Source of the DNA: Blastococcus haudaquaticus
GTDB taxonomy: Bacteria; Actinomycetota; Actinomycetes; Mycobacteriales; Geodermatophilaceae
Assembly (NCBI RefSeq): GCF_900230285.1
Contig: NZ_OCNK01000002.1
Coordinates: 558,001 to 622,000, forward strand
Direction: 5' to 3'
Length of the DNA stretch: 64,000 nt
How positions within the stretch are numbered: the first letter of the stretch is position 1; each line of letters opens with the position of its first letter. Both the position numbers and the translations under genes were made by a program. A model generated the notes under the pieces. It saw only the letters and a list, made by a program, of their open reading frames with translations. It made no database searches and was not told the DNA's origin. Positions 23,548-32,356 of this stretch are shown here, one piece after another.

Positions 23548-25211
23548 AACCCCACCACGGCTGTCACCCGGGCGAGGGAGGGTTCGGGCCCCGGACGGGC
23601 TCCGGGCACGCGGTGGAGGGCGAGGTCCGCACCGTCGACCACCAGCGGCAGATCGGTCACCGCATCGGGCACCGGCCGGCCCGGGGTGCCGCGCTCCACC
23701 AGCACCCAGCCGATGCCGAGGTCCGCCAGCGCACCCGGCTCGTCGACGACCTCCGCCACCGCCCGGGCCCGGAGGTCCTCCCCCTCGACCGCCCGCCCGT
23801 CCACGACGAGGACGTCGTCGGTGACCGTGGGGCGTGGCAGCCAGCGGGCGGCCGGGTCGAGCTGCGGGCGGTCGGCGTTCCAGTCGAACGCGCGGTAGGC
23901 GCCGAAGGGCAGCACCAGGACGTCGCCGGGGTGCGGGTCCTCCGCGAGCGCGTCGCGCACCTGCTGCCAGTCGCCCGGGTACTCGACGGGCTGCAGGCGT
24001 CCCCCCACGCCCCAGACCAGGTCCGGCACAGCGATGAGCGGCAGCAGCACCGCGGCCGCGCCCAGCAGGCCGGCCGCACCGGGGAGACCGCTCCGCTCGC
24101 GCACCGCGTCCGCGAGGCGGCGCGCACCGAGGCCGGCCCCCACGGCCAGCGGCAGGGCCCACCAGGCGATCCACTTCTGCCCGTCGCGCAGGAGCCCGGC
24201 GCCCGGGACCGACCGCACGGCCGCCTCCAGCACCTCCCGCAGCCCGGGCACGCTCCCGGCCAATGCCAGCAGGAGGCCGCACGCCCCCAGCACCAGCAGC
24301 CGGGACCCGGGCGCTCGCCGGCCGTCGCCGTGCGCCGCCCAGCCGGTGACGGCGAGGGCCACCAGCAGGAGCGTGACCAGGGGCAGCAGCGGCGACGCAC
24401 GGCTGCCCGGCACTGCGTCGGCGTTCCAGATACCTCCGGTGCCGAGCAGGGCGAGGAGCGCGCCGCCCCACCCCTCGCCCCGGGCGGCGAAGGCGGCCAC
24501 GCCGGCGGGGTCCGACGCGCCGCCGGCGGGGTGCAGCACCCCGGCGGCGATCCACGGCAGCGACAGGAGCAGAACCGTCCCGCCCGCGGGGAGCAGGCGT
24601 CGCCGGCCGACGAGCACCAGCACGACGCCCGCGGCGAGCAGCGCGCCCGTGGGGGTGAGCGCGGCAGGTGCCACGGCCAGGACCAGCCGGGCCGTCGACC
24701 GCGGCTCGCCGGCGCGCACCCGCAGCGCGGCGAGCGCGATCCAGGGCAGCGCGGCGTAGGCCAGCAGCAGCGCCCAGTGGCCGATGAGCAGCCGCTCCGC
24801 GACGTATGGGCTCCACCCGTAGACCAGCCCGCCGACTATGCCGGCCAGCCCGCGGCGACCGTCCGGGCCGGGCGGGACGAGGCGTGCGGCACCCAGCACC
24901 GCGGCGTACACGGCGGCGAGCAGCACCGCCTTCTGCACCAGGTCGCCCGGCACGACCGCCGTCAGCAGGGCCATCACGCCGTCGACCGGAACGGCCCGGG
25001 GAAGGCCGCCGCCGAGACCGAGGGCATCGAGGTCGAGGTCCTGGCGCGGAACGAAGACCATGTCCCGGAGGAGGACGTAGCCGGGCGCCAGCGCGGGCGC
25101 CGTCACCAGCACGGCGACCACCAGGGCCAGCACGCGGGCGGCCCAGGGCGACGGCTCGGGTCGGGTCCAGCCCGCGTCCACCGCACCCCCGTCCACCGCT
25201 CCCCCGTCCAC
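23439..25211 (-). CDS. large multi-pass membrane protein, GT-C-like
   Basis: A protein of about 590 residues with around twelve hydrophobic helices in the first 420 residues and a soluble C-terminal part ending in another helix. The loop after helix 1 is acidic (RDMVFVPRQDLDLDALG), in the position where GT-C glycosyltransferases carry their catalytic Asp, but no family can be named with certainty. It is coupled to DUF2613 and lies within the AftD/GT4/flippase block, so a polyprenyl-linked sugar transferase is a fair hypothesis. Candidate GTG starts at 25211, 25196 and 25181 sit on an in-frame 15-base repeat encoding VDGGA. Confidence 0.75.
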   Translation of the reverse strand: MDGGAVDGGAVDAGWTRPEPSPWAARVLALVVAVLVTAPALAPGYVLLRDMVFVPRQDLDLDALGLGGGLPRAVPVDGVMALLTAVVPGDLVQKAVLLAAVYAAVLGAARLVPPGPDGRRGLAGIVGGLVYGWSPYVAERLLIGHWALLLAYAALPWIALAALRVRAGEPRSTARLVLAVAPAALTPTGALLAAGVVLVLVGRRRLLPAGGTVLLLSLPWIAAGVLHPAGGASDPAGVAAFAARGEGWGGALLALLGTGGIWNADAVPGSRASPLLPLVTLLLVALAVTGWAAHGDGRRAPGSRLLVLGACGLLLALAGSVPGLREVLEAAVRSVPGAGLLRDGQKWIAWWALPLAVGAGLGARRLADAVRERSGLPGAAGLLGAAAVLLPLIAVPDLVWGVGGRLQPVEYPGDWQQVRDALAEDPHPGDVLVLPFGAYRAFDWNADRPQLDPAARWLPRPTVTDDVLVVDGRAVEGEDLRARAVAEVVDEPGALADLGIGWVLVERGTPGRPVPDAVTDLPLVVDGADLALHRVPGARPGPEPSLARVTAVVGFHACWLVIVSGSVLWITATPSTVTLRRRPPWKRVPE

Positions 25212-25265
25212 GTCCCGTACCGCTCCGGCCGGGTCCCCGGCCGAGGCGCAGCGTAGGCGGCGGAC

Positions 25266-26528
25266 GTGGCCCAGCCGCTCATCCGTCCGGACGGCGTGGT
25301 CGACGGAACCGCCCCCGCACCACCGTCCCGCCGTCTCCTGGGACCGGCGGCCCTGGTGTCGGTGGCGTTCCTCGGGGCCAACGCCCTGGCGTACGCGTTC
25401 ACCCTCGTCGCCGCCCGGCTGCTCGTCCCCGCGGCCTTCGGGGAGCTGGCCGCGCTGCTGGGCGTCCTGCTGGTCGGCACGGTGCCGGCCACCGGGCTGC
25501 AGACCGCGGCCGCCTTGCACCTGGGCGGGGTCGCGGGCCGCCGCTCCCCCCTCGTCCTCGCCCGGCTGCACGCGAGCGCGCTCGTCACCGCGCTGGTCGT
25601 CGTCATCGCCGGGGCGCTCGCCGCCGCCCCCCTGACGGCGCTCCTCCACCTGCCCGACCCCCTCGCGGTGGTCTGGCTCGTGGCGCTGCTCGTCCCCTCG
25701 ACGCTCGTGTCCGGCTACCAGGGAATGCTGCAGGGCACCGGCCGCTACGGGCAGCTGGCCGCGGTCAACGGATTCCTCGCGCTGGCCAAGCTGCTCGGGG
25801 GCACCGCCGGGCTGCTCGTCGGCGGCACCCCCACCGCCGCCCTCGCCGGGATGACCGTCGCCGCCCTCGTCGCGGCCCTGGCCGGCTGGGCCGCCTGCGG
25901 CCGGCCGGGTGTCGCGCGCGGTCTGCGCACCCCCCTCACCGCTGCCCTGCGCGCCTCCGGGGCGCTGCTCGGGTTCGTCCTCCTGCTCAACCTGGACCTG
26001 CTGCTCGCCCGTCACCACCTGACCGCCGGGCACGCGGGCGAGTACGCCGTGGGCTCGATCGTCACCAAGATCGCCTTCTGGCTGCCCCAGGGCGTCGGGG
26101 TCGTCCTCCTCCCCCGGCTGGCCGACGAGGCGCACCGGAGGCGATCGCTGCCGTCGGCGCTCGCCGTGGTCGCGGGCGTCGGGGCGGTGCTCACGCTCGG
26201 CACCGCCGCACTCGGGTCCGCCGCACTGCCGCTCGTCGGGGGGTCCGCGTACGGCGATGCGCTGGGCACGGCGGCCTCGCTGTTCGCCGCCCTCGGCACC
26301 GGGCTCGCCCTCGCCCAGCTGCTCCTCTACTCGGGCATCGCCGCAGCCGACCGGGTGGCGGTCGGGTCCGTCTGGGTGGCCGCCGTGATCGAGGCGGTCG
26401 TCGTCTCGGTCCTCTCGGCCACCGGCCGGCTGACCGTGGTGAGCCTCGCCGGAACCGCCGTCCTCACCGCAGTCCTCCTGGTGGGTGCCGGGCTGCTCCG
26501 CACCCGGCCGTTGTCACCCGAGCGGTGA
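25266..26528 (+). CDS. oligosaccharide flippase family protein (Wzx/MATE-like)
   Basis: A protein of 420 residues with about twelve membrane helices evenly spread over its length and few long loops. LGANALAYAFTLVAARLLVPAAFGELAALLG in helices 1-2 is the typical start of the polysaccharide biosynthesis/flippase superfamily (MVF/MOP). It should turn a lipid-linked saccharide across the membrane. It is divergent from the large GT-C-like protein, with only 54 bases between the starts (GTG 25266). Together with GT4 and AftD it suggests build, flip and extend steps of a surface glycan. Confidence 0.85.
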   Translation: MAQPLIRPDGVVDGTAPAPPSRRLLGPAALVSVAFLGANALAYAFTLVAARLLVPAAFGELAALLGVLLVGTVPATGLQTAAALHLGGVAGRRSPLVLARLHASALVTALVVVIAGALAAAPLTALLHLPDPLAVVWLVALLVPSTLVSGYQGMLQGTGRYGQLAAVNGFLALAKLLGGTAGLLVGGTPTAALAGMTVAALVAALAGWAACGRPGVARGLRTPLTAALRASGALLGFVLLLNLDLLLARHHLTAGHAGEYAVGSIVTKIAFWLPQGVGVVLLPRLADEAHRRRSLPSALAVVAGVGAVLTLGTAALGSAALPLVGGSAYGDALGTAASLFAALGTGLALAQLLLYSGIAAADRVAVGSVWVAAVIEAVVVSVLSATGRLTVVSLAGTAVLTAVLLVGAGLLRTRPLSPER

Positions 26529-26589
26529 TCAACTTCGCCCGCGGAGGACGACTACTCCGGCGCGGCGAGGGGCAGGAGCAGGTCACCAC

Positions 26590-26618
26590 CTGCCCGGACG
26601 CGACCTGGGTCCGGGCAG
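26590..26618. terminator. stem-loop after the flippase gene
   Basis: CTGCCCGGA (26590-26598) and TCCGGGCAG (26610-26618) are perfect 9-base arms around an 11-base loop, 60 bases after the flippase stop and 30 bases before the cupin ATG. It is probably a terminator, or a leader hairpin of the cupin mRNA. Confidence 0.5.
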
Positions 26619-26648
26619 CACGACCCGCCCACGAAAGGAGCGCCGTCC

Positions 26649-27047
26649 ATGGCGTCCGTCATCCACTACACGATCGCGACCGAGGCCGAGAAGAGCCCGG
26701 ACTTCCGCCGCGTCCTCTGGACCGGCGAGCACACCCAGCTCGTCATCATGACCATCCCGCCGGGCGGCGAGATCGGCGAGGAGGTCCACGAGGTGGACCA
26801 GATCCTCACCTTCGTCAGCGGCACCGGCGAGGCCAAGGTGTCCGGCTCGACCAAGCAGGTGGCCCAGGGCGACCTCGTCGTCGTGCCCGCAGGCAAGAAG
26901 CACAACTTCCTCAACACCGGCCAGAACCCGCTGATCCTCTACACCGTCTACGGCCCGCCGGAGCACGCCGACGGCGCGGTGCACACGACCAAGGAGGAGG
27001 CCGACCGCCTCGAGGAAGAGGGCAAGGACGAGCCCCCGGCCTCCTGA
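26649..27047 (+). CDS. cupin-domain protein
   Basis: A 132-residue single-domain cupin. Metal-site residues are in GGEIGEEVHEVDQILTFVSGTGE (motif 1, with His and Glu) and GDLVVVPAGKKHNFLNTG (motif 2, with the second His), so a bound divalent metal is likely. The C-terminus is acidic. Strong AAAGGAG eight bases before ATG indicates efficient translation. It is similar in layout to small stress-related cupins common in actinobacteria; no reaction can be assigned. It is flanked by hairpins on both sides, so it is probably monocistronic. Confidence 0.85.
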   Translation: MASVIHYTIATEAEKSPDFRRVLWTGEHTQLVIMTIPPGGEIGEEVHEVDQILTFVSGTGEAKVSGSTKQVAQGDLVVVPAGKKHNFLNTGQNPLILYTVYGPPEHADGAVHTTKEEADRLEEEGKDEPPAS

Positions 27048-27065
27048 TCACCCGGCCGCCATCAC

Positions 27066-27099
27066 CCGGACCCGGGGCCGGATCCGGCCCCGGGTCCGG
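27066..27099. terminator. 34-base perfect palindrome, terminator of the cupin gene
   Basis: The two 17-base halves (27066-27082 and 27083-27099) are exact reverse complements, starting CCGGACCCGG and centred on GGATCC. It begins 19 bases after the cupin stop codon and 76 bases before the FAD/Fe-S gene. In RNA it forms a stem of about 15 pairs with a four-base loop. Confidence 0.7.
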
Positions 27100-27174
27100 C
27101 GCGGATCGCCCTCCGGCGGGCGGTCCTCCGGTACCGGGTGGCTGGCTCCGCCGCCGCGACGGGAGACTCGCACC

Positions 27175-30036
27175 ATGACGGCGACCGACTCCGCTCCCGC
27201 GCACCCCGACACCGCACGGGAACTGGTCGCCGCTCTCCGGGCCGCCGGGATCGGTGACGTCGACGACTCCGGCCTGGCCCGCGCGCTGTACTCCTCCGAC
27301 GCCTCGCTGTACCGGGTGCTCCCCCGCGCCGTCGTCCGGCCCCGGCACGTCGACGAGATGGTCGCGACGCTCGAGGTCTGCCGCTCCCTCGGCGTCCCCC
27401 TCACCGCCCGCGGTGCCGGCACCTCGATCGCCGGCAACGCGGTCGGCCCCGGTGTCGTGCTGGACACGAGCCGGTACCTGCACCGGGTGCACGCCGTCGA
27501 CGAGGAGGCGCGCACGGCGACCGTCGACCCGGGCGTCGTGCAGGCGTCGCTGCAGGCGGCGGCCCGCCCCTCGGGCCTCCGGTTCGGGCCCGACCCGAGC
27601 ACGCACAACCGCTGCACGGTCGGCGGCATGATCGGCAACAACGCCTGCGGCTCCCGGGCGCTGGGCTACGGCCGCACCGCCGACAACGTGGTGGGCCTGG
27701 ACGTCGTCACGGGTGGCGGCGAGCGGCTGACGCTGCAGACGGGGACGCAGCCGCGGGACGGCGTGCTCGCCGGTCTGCACGGGCTCGTCGCGGGCGAGCT
27801 CGCCATGCTGCGCACCGAGTTCGGCCGCTTCGGCCGCCAGGTGTCGGGCTACTCGCTGGAGCACCTGCTCCCGGAGCGCGGCTTCGACGTCGCCCGGGCG
27901 CTGGTCGGCAGCGAGGGCACCCTCGCGCTGGTGCTGGGCGCGACCGTGCGGCTGGTCACCGACGCCCCGTTCCGGGGACTGGTCGTGCTGGGCTACCCGT
28001 CGATGCCCGAGGCGGCCGACGCCACCCCTGGGCTCCTCCCCCACGGGCCGACGGCGGTGGAAGGCCTGGACGCCCGCATGGTGCAGCGGCTGCGCGACGT
28101 CCCCGCCGCCGTCGTCCCCGACCTGCCGCGGGGCGACGGCTGGCTGGTCGTGGAGCTCACCGGCGACAGCGTCGCCGAGGTCCGCGACAAGGCGGCCCGG
28201 GTCCTCGCGGATGCCGGGGCGCTGGACTCCCTCGTCGTGACCGACCCCGCCGAGGCGGCCGCCATCTGGCGGATCCGCGAGGACGGCGCGGGGCTCGCGG
28301 CCCGCACCTCCGACGGGCACCCGGCCCACGCCGGCTGGGAGGACACCGCCGTGCCGCCGGAGCGGCTGGGCGCCTACCTGCGCGAGTTCGAGGCGCTGCT
28401 CGACCAGCACGGCCTCCAGTGCGTCCCCTACGGGCACTTCGGCGACGGCTGCGTCCACGGCCGGATCGACTTCCCGTTCGGCTCGGGCAGCGAGCCCGAC
28501 CGGGGGCGGGCGCGGTACCGCGCGTTCGTGGAGGACGCCGCCCGGCTGGTGTCGGGTTACGGCGGCTCGCTCTCCGGCGAGCACGGCGACGGCCGCGCGC
28601 GCAGCGAGCTCCTGCCCTTCATGTACTCACCCGGGGCCATCAGCCTGTTCGAGCGGGTGAAGGCGGTCTTCGACCCCGACGACGTCCTCAACCCCGGCGT
28701 CCTGGTCCGGCCCGCACGGCTGGACGACGACGTCCGCATGGCGGCCGCCCCGGTCGTGCGGGAGCGGCTCGCGCTGGCGTACCGGCACGACGGCGGCGAC
28801 TTCTCGGCGGCCGTGCACCGCTGCACCGGCGTCGGCAAGTGCCGCGCCGACCTGCAGTCGTCCGGTGGCGTCATGTGCCCGTCCTGGCCGGCCACCCGGG
28901 AGGAGAAGGACTCGACCCGCGGCCGGGCGCGCGTGCTGCAGGAGATGCTCGCCCCCGGCGGACCGGTCACCGACTGGCGCTCGCCGGAGGTGCACGGCGC
29001 CCTCGACCTCTGCCTGTCCTGCAAGGGGTGCTCCCGCGACTGCCCGACGGGCGTGGACATGGCGTCCTACAAGGCCGAGGTGCTGCACCAGTCCTACCGG
29101 CGCCGGCTGCGCCCGCGCGCGCACTACACGCTGGGGCAGCTGCCCCGCTGGGCCGACCTCGCCGCCCGCGCCCCGCGCCTGGTCAACGGCGTGCTGCGGT
29201 CACGGCTGGGCGGGCGGCTGGCGAAGTGGTCGGCCGGCATGGATCAGCGTCGGGACGTCCCGCCCTTCGCCACGCGGACGTTCCGCCGGCAGTGGGCCGA
29301 GCGTCCCGCCCCGGCCGGAGCGGGCACGCCGGTGGCCCTGTGGGTGGACTCCTTCACCGACCACTTCGCGCCCGAGGTCGCGCTCGCGGTCGCCCGGGTG
29401 CTGGAGGCGGCCGGCTACCGCGTCCAGGTGCCCGGTGCCGACACCTGCTGCGGGCTGACCTGGATCACCACCGGCCAGCTGGACGCCGCGCGCCGGATCC
29501 TCGGCTCGACCGTCGAGGCGCTGGTCCCGCTGGCCGACGCGGGCATCCCCATCGTCGGGGTGGAGCCCTCCTGCACCGCCGCGCTGCGCGGCGAGGCGGT
29601 GGAGCTGGTCGGCGGGCCGGCGGCCGAGCGCGTGGCCGCCGCGACCCGCACGCTCGCCGAGCTGCTCGCGGACACCCCGGGCTGGACCCCGCCGTCGCTG
29701 GACGGGCTCGAGGTGGTGGCGCAGCCGCACTGCCACCACGCGTCGGTGATGGGGTGGTCGGCCGACGCCGATCTGCTCGCCTCCGCCGGCGCCCGGGTGA
29801 CCCGGCTCGGCGGGTGCTGCGGCCTCGCCGGCAACTGGGGCGTCGAGCGCGGCCACCACGACGTCTCGGTGACGATCGCCGGCCAGCAGCTGCTGCCCGC
29901 CGTCGAGGGCCTCGGCGACGACGCCGTCGTCCTCGCCGACGGGTTCTCCTGCCGGACCCAGCTGGACCAGCTCGCCGGCCGCCGGGGTCTGCACCTCGCC
30001 GAGCTGCTGGCCCGACGGCTGCCCGACCAGCGCTAG
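27175..30036 (+). CDS. FAD-linked oxidase / Fe-S protein fusion (D-lactate or D-2-hydroxyacid dehydrogenase type)
   Basis: A protein of 953 residues. It has an N-terminal PCMH-type FAD domain (RGAGTSIAGNAVGPGVVLD near 80-98, NNACGSRALGYGRTADN near 153), a FAD-oxidase C-terminal domain with HFGDGCVHGRIDFP (about 421-434), two 4Fe-4S motifs (CTGVGKCRADL near 545 and CLSCKGCSRDCPTG near 613) and CCG-type heterodisulfide-reductase-like domains (CCGLTW, GGCCGLAGNWG). This is the YdiJ/Dld2 architecture: oxidation of a D-2-hydroxyacid with electrons passed to quinone or another carrier. The exact substrate is not readable. Stop codon is shared as CTAG with the convergent SGNH gene. Confidence 0.88.
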   Translation: MTATDSAPAHPDTARELVAALRAAGIGDVDDSGLARALYSSDASLYRVLPRAVVRPRHVDEMVATLEVCRSLGVPLTARGAGTSIAGNAVGPGVVLDTSRYLHRVHAVDEEARTATVDPGVVQASLQAAARPSGLRFGPDPSTHNRCTVGGMIGNNACGSRALGYGRTADNVVGLDVVTGGGERLTLQTGTQPRDGVLAGLHGLVAGELAMLRTEFGRFGRQVSGYSLEHLLPERGFDVARALVGSEGTLALVLGATVRLVTDAPFRGLVVLGYPSMPEAADATPGLLPHGPTAVEGLDARMVQRLRDVPAAVVPDLPRGDGWLVVELTGDSVAEVRDKAARVLADAGALDSLVVTDPAEAAAIWRIREDGAGLAARTSDGHPAHAGWEDTAVPPERLGAYLREFEALLDQHGLQCVPYGHFGDGCVHGRIDFPFGSGSEPDRGRARYRAFVEDAARLVSGYGGSLSGEHGDGRARSELLPFMYSPGAISLFERVKAVFDPDDVLNPGVLVRPARLDDDVRMAAAPVVRERLALAYRHDGGDFSAAVHRCTGVGKCRADLQSSGGVMCPSWPATREEKDSTRGRARVLQEMLAPGGPVTDWRSPEVHGALDLCLSCKGCSRDCPTGVDMASYKAEVLHQSYRRRLRPRAHYTLGQLPRWADLAARAPRLVNGVLRSRLGGRLAKWSAGMDQRRDVPPFATRTFRRQWAERPAPAGAGTPVALWVDSFTDHFAPEVALAVARVLEAAGYRVQVPGADTCCGLTWITTGQLDAARRILGSTVEALVPLADAGIPIVGVEPSCTAALRGEAVELVGGPAAERVAAATRTLAELLADTPGWTPPSLDGLEVVAQPHCHHASVMGWSADADLLASAGARVTRLGGCCGLAGNWGVERGHHDVSVTIAGQQLLPAVEGLGDDAVVLADGFSCRTQLDQLAGRRGLHLAELLARRLPDQR

Positions 30037-30656
30037 GCGGCGGCGTCGTCCCTGCGCGCGCGGGCGGCGTCCAGCACGGCCGGCGTGAGGGCCGCCGCGA
30101 TGCGCGCGTAGCCGGCCGACGAGGGGTGGAACCGGTCGCCGGAGAACATCGCCGGGTCGGCGGCGAAGGCACTGGCGACCTCGGCGGCCACGCCGGCGAC
30201 CGATCCGCCGGCCGCCTCCACGACCTCGGCCTGGCGCTGCTGCAGCTGCACGCACGCGGCGCGGACCAGGGCCCGGAAGGCCGGCGGGATGAACGGCACC
30301 GACGACATGTCCGGTGCCGGGACGACGACGACGTCGGTGCCGCGCGACCGCAGCGCTCCGACCGCCGTGGCGAGGGCACGGGCGGCCTGCTCCGGCGGGA
30401 CGAAGCGGGCGAGGTCGTTGGCCCCGATGACCACGACGGCGAGGTCGGCGTCCAGCGGCTCGGCGCGCCGGACCTGTGCGGCGAGGTCGGCGGAGACGGC
30501 GCCGGGCACGGCCAGCACGTGCAGGTCGACGTCGAACCCGTCGCGGGTCAGGGTGGCGGTGATCCGGCGGCCGAGGGTGTCCTCGGCGCGCGCCGCCCCG
30601 GTACCGAAAGCGATGGAGTCACCCAGGACGAGCAGACGGAGCGGAGTGGAGGCCAC
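30033..30656 (-). CDS. SGNH/GDSL hydrolase
   Basis: A protein of 207 residues. The GDSI nucleophile block (LLVLGDSIAFGTGA) is at residues 8-21, block III is GANDLARF near 85, and the catalytic DxxH is DRFHPSSAGY near 173. No signal peptide or lipobox is seen, so a cytoplasmic esterase, lipase or deacetylase is likely. The start is GTG 30656; the frame remains open upstream but only as a shadow of the crotonase gene. Its TAG stop overlaps the TAG of the dehydrogenase gene. Confidence 0.85.
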   Translation of the reverse strand: MASTPLRLLVLGDSIAFGTGAARAEDTLGRRITATLTRDGFDVDLHVLAVPGAVSADLAAQVRRAEPLDADLAVVVIGANDLARFVPPEQAARALATAVGALRSRGTDVVVVPAPDMSSVPFIPPAFRALVRAACVQLQQRQAEVVEAAGGSVAGVAAEVASAFAADPAMFSGDRFHPSSAGYARIAAALTPAVLDAARARRDDAAA

Positions 30657-30733
30657 GACAGGTCCAACACCTCGAGCCGCCCCCGGATTTCCCGTGAGGA
30701 TCAGGTCTGCTGACCGTTGTCGGGCCCCCCGGG

Positions 30734-31498
30734 TCAGCGGCCGCGCCACACCGGCGGGCGCTTCTCGGCGAAGGCGGTCGAGCCCTCGCGGGCGTCCTCC
30801 GAGCCGAACACCGGGCGCACGATCTCGTCCTGCCGGTCCCAGGCCTCCTCGGTCCCCCAGGAGGGAGCCGACAGGACGACCTGCTTGGTGGCCGCCACCG
30901 CGAGCGGCCCGTTGGCGGCGATGACGTCGGCCAGGGCGACGGCGGCGTCGAGCGCCGTCCCGTCGTCGACGACCCGGTTGACCAGTCCCGCGGCCGCCGC
31001 GCGCTCGGCGTCCATGGGGTCGCCGGTCAGCAGCAGCTCCAGCGCGAGGGCGCGCGGCACCCGCTGCGGCAGCAGCAGGGCCGCGCCACCGGCGGCCACC
31101 AGCGACCGCTTGACCTCCGGGACGCCGAACCGTGCGCCCCGGCCGGCGACGACGAGGTCGCAGGCGAGCACCAGCTCGAAGCCACCGGCGAGTGCGCCGC
31201 CCTCGACGGCGGCGATCAACGGCTTGCGGGGCGGAGTGCGGGTGATGCCGCACAGTCCCCGTCCCTCGATCGCCGGCGTCTCCCCGCGCAGGAACGCCTT
31301 GAGGTCCATGCCGGCGGAGAAGAAGCCCGCCGCGCCGGTCAGGACGCCGGCGCGGAGCTCGTCGGTCGCGTCCAGCTCGTCGACGGCATCGGCCACGGCC
31401 CGGGCGACGGCGGCGTCCAGCGCGTTGCGCGCCTGCGGCCGGTTGATCGTGATGACCTGCACCGCACCGCGGCGCTCCACCAGCACCTCATCGGACAC
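30734..31498 (-). CDS. enoyl-CoA hydratase/isomerase family protein (crotonase)
   Basis: A protein of 254 residues. It has NRPQARNALDAAVARAV at the start, the oxyanion-hole segment EGGALAGGFELVLACDLVVA near 98-117, and both positions that carry catalytic Glu in hydratases (PEVKRS and ALELLLTGD). Hydration of enoyl-CoA in fatty acid or aromatic degradation is the likely reaction, but the superfamily is broad. GTG 31498 follows GAGGAGG at five bases. A 39-base inverted repeat separates it from the upstream SDR gene on the same strand. Confidence 0.85.
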   Translation of the reverse strand: MSDEVLVERRGAVQVITINRPQARNALDAAVARAVADAVDELDATDELRAGVLTGAAGFFSAGMDLKAFLRGETPAIEGRGLCGITRTPPRKPLIAAVEGGALAGGFELVLACDLVVAGRGARFGVPEVKRSLVAAGGAALLLPQRVPRALALELLLTGDPMDAERAAAAGLVNRVVDDGTALDAAVALADVIAANGPLAVAATKQVVLSAPSWGTEEAWDRQDEIVRPVFGSEDAREGSTAFAEKRPPVWRGR

Positions 31499-31541
31499 AC
31501 CGACCTCCTCGGGGACGGGACGACGCGGAGCCCTCCGCCGG

Positions 31542-31580
31542 CTCCCCAGAACGATCAGGTCACCTGATCGTCCTGGGGAG
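31542..31580. terminator. 39-base inverted repeat between SDR and crotonase genes
   Basis: Arms 31542-31560 and 31562-31580 are complementary except for one A-C pair, around a single central C. The stem begins eight bases after the SDR stop codon, as expected of a terminator, but the centre ACGATCAGGTCACCTGATCGT-type core is also a perfect palindrome that a regulator controlling the crotonase gene could bind. Confidence 0.6.
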
Positions 31581-31588
31581 CGCAGCGG

Positions 31589-32356
31589 TCAGGCCTTCGG
31601 GCCGCCGGCGGCGTAGACGACCTGGCCGGAGACGAAGCCGGCGCCCTCGCTGACGAAGAAGGACACCAGGTGGGCGATGTCCTCGGGCTTGCCCGTGCGG
31701 GCCACCGGGATCTGGGAGGCCGCGCCCTTGATGAAGTCCTCGAACGGGATGCCCATGCGGTCGGCCGTCGCCTTGGTCATCTCGGTCTCGATGAAGCCCG
31801 GGGCGATGGCGTTGGCGGTGACGCCGAACTTGCCGAGCTCGATGGCCAGGGTCTTGGTGAAGCCCTGCAGACCCGCCTTGGCCGTCGAGTAGTTGGCCTG
31901 GCCGCGGTTGCCCAGCGCCGAGGTGCTGGAGAGGTTCACGATCCGGCCCCACTTGGCGTCGATCATGTGCTTCTGCGCGGCGCGCGTCATGAGGAAGGCG
32001 CCCCGCAGGTGCACGTTCATGACGATGTCCCAGTCGGAGTCCGACATCTTGAACAGCATGTTGTCGCGCAGCACGCCGGCGTTGTTCACCAGCACGGTGG
32101 GCGCGCCCAGCTCGGTGGCGATCCGCTCCACGGCGGCCTCCACCTGCGCGGAGTCGCTCACGTCCGCGCCGACGGCCAGCGCCCGTCCACCCGCGGCCTC
32201 GATCGCCTCGACGGTGCCCTTGGCGGAGGCTTCGTCCAGGTCGAGGACGGCGACGGCGAAGCCGTCCTGGGCCAGCCGGAGGGCCGTGGCGGCGCCGATG
32301 CCGCGGGCCGCTCCGGTCACGATGGCCACCCGGGCCGCTGCGCTTGCCTCGCTCAT
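31589..32356 (-). CDS. FabG-like 3-oxoacyl-reductase (SDR)
   Basis: A protein of 255 residues. It has TGAARGIG (NAD(P) site) near 15, NNAGVLRDN near 92, the catalytic Ser in NLSSTSALG and YSTAKAG (Tyr/Lys), and PGFIETEMT after it, the pattern of beta-ketoacyl-ACP/CoA reductases. It is not the fatty acid synthesis FabG of the fabG-inhA operon at 61.7 kb, so a role in beta-oxidation-like or polyester metabolism is more likely, next to a crotonase. ATG overlaps the kinase stop by four bases (ATGA). AAAGGGAAC precedes it. Confidence 0.88.
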   Translation of the reverse strand: MSEASAAARVAIVTGAARGIGAATALRLAQDGFAVAVLDLDEASAKGTVEAIEAAGGRALAVGADVSDSAQVEAAVERIATELGAPTVLVNNAGVLRDNMLFKMSDSDWDIVMNVHLRGAFLMTRAAQKHMIDAKWGRIVNLSSTSALGNRGQANYSTAKAGLQGFTKTLAIELGKFGVTANAIAPGFIETEMTKATADRMGIPFEDFIKGAASQIPVARTGKPEDIAHLVSFFVSEGAGFVSGQVVYAAGGPKA

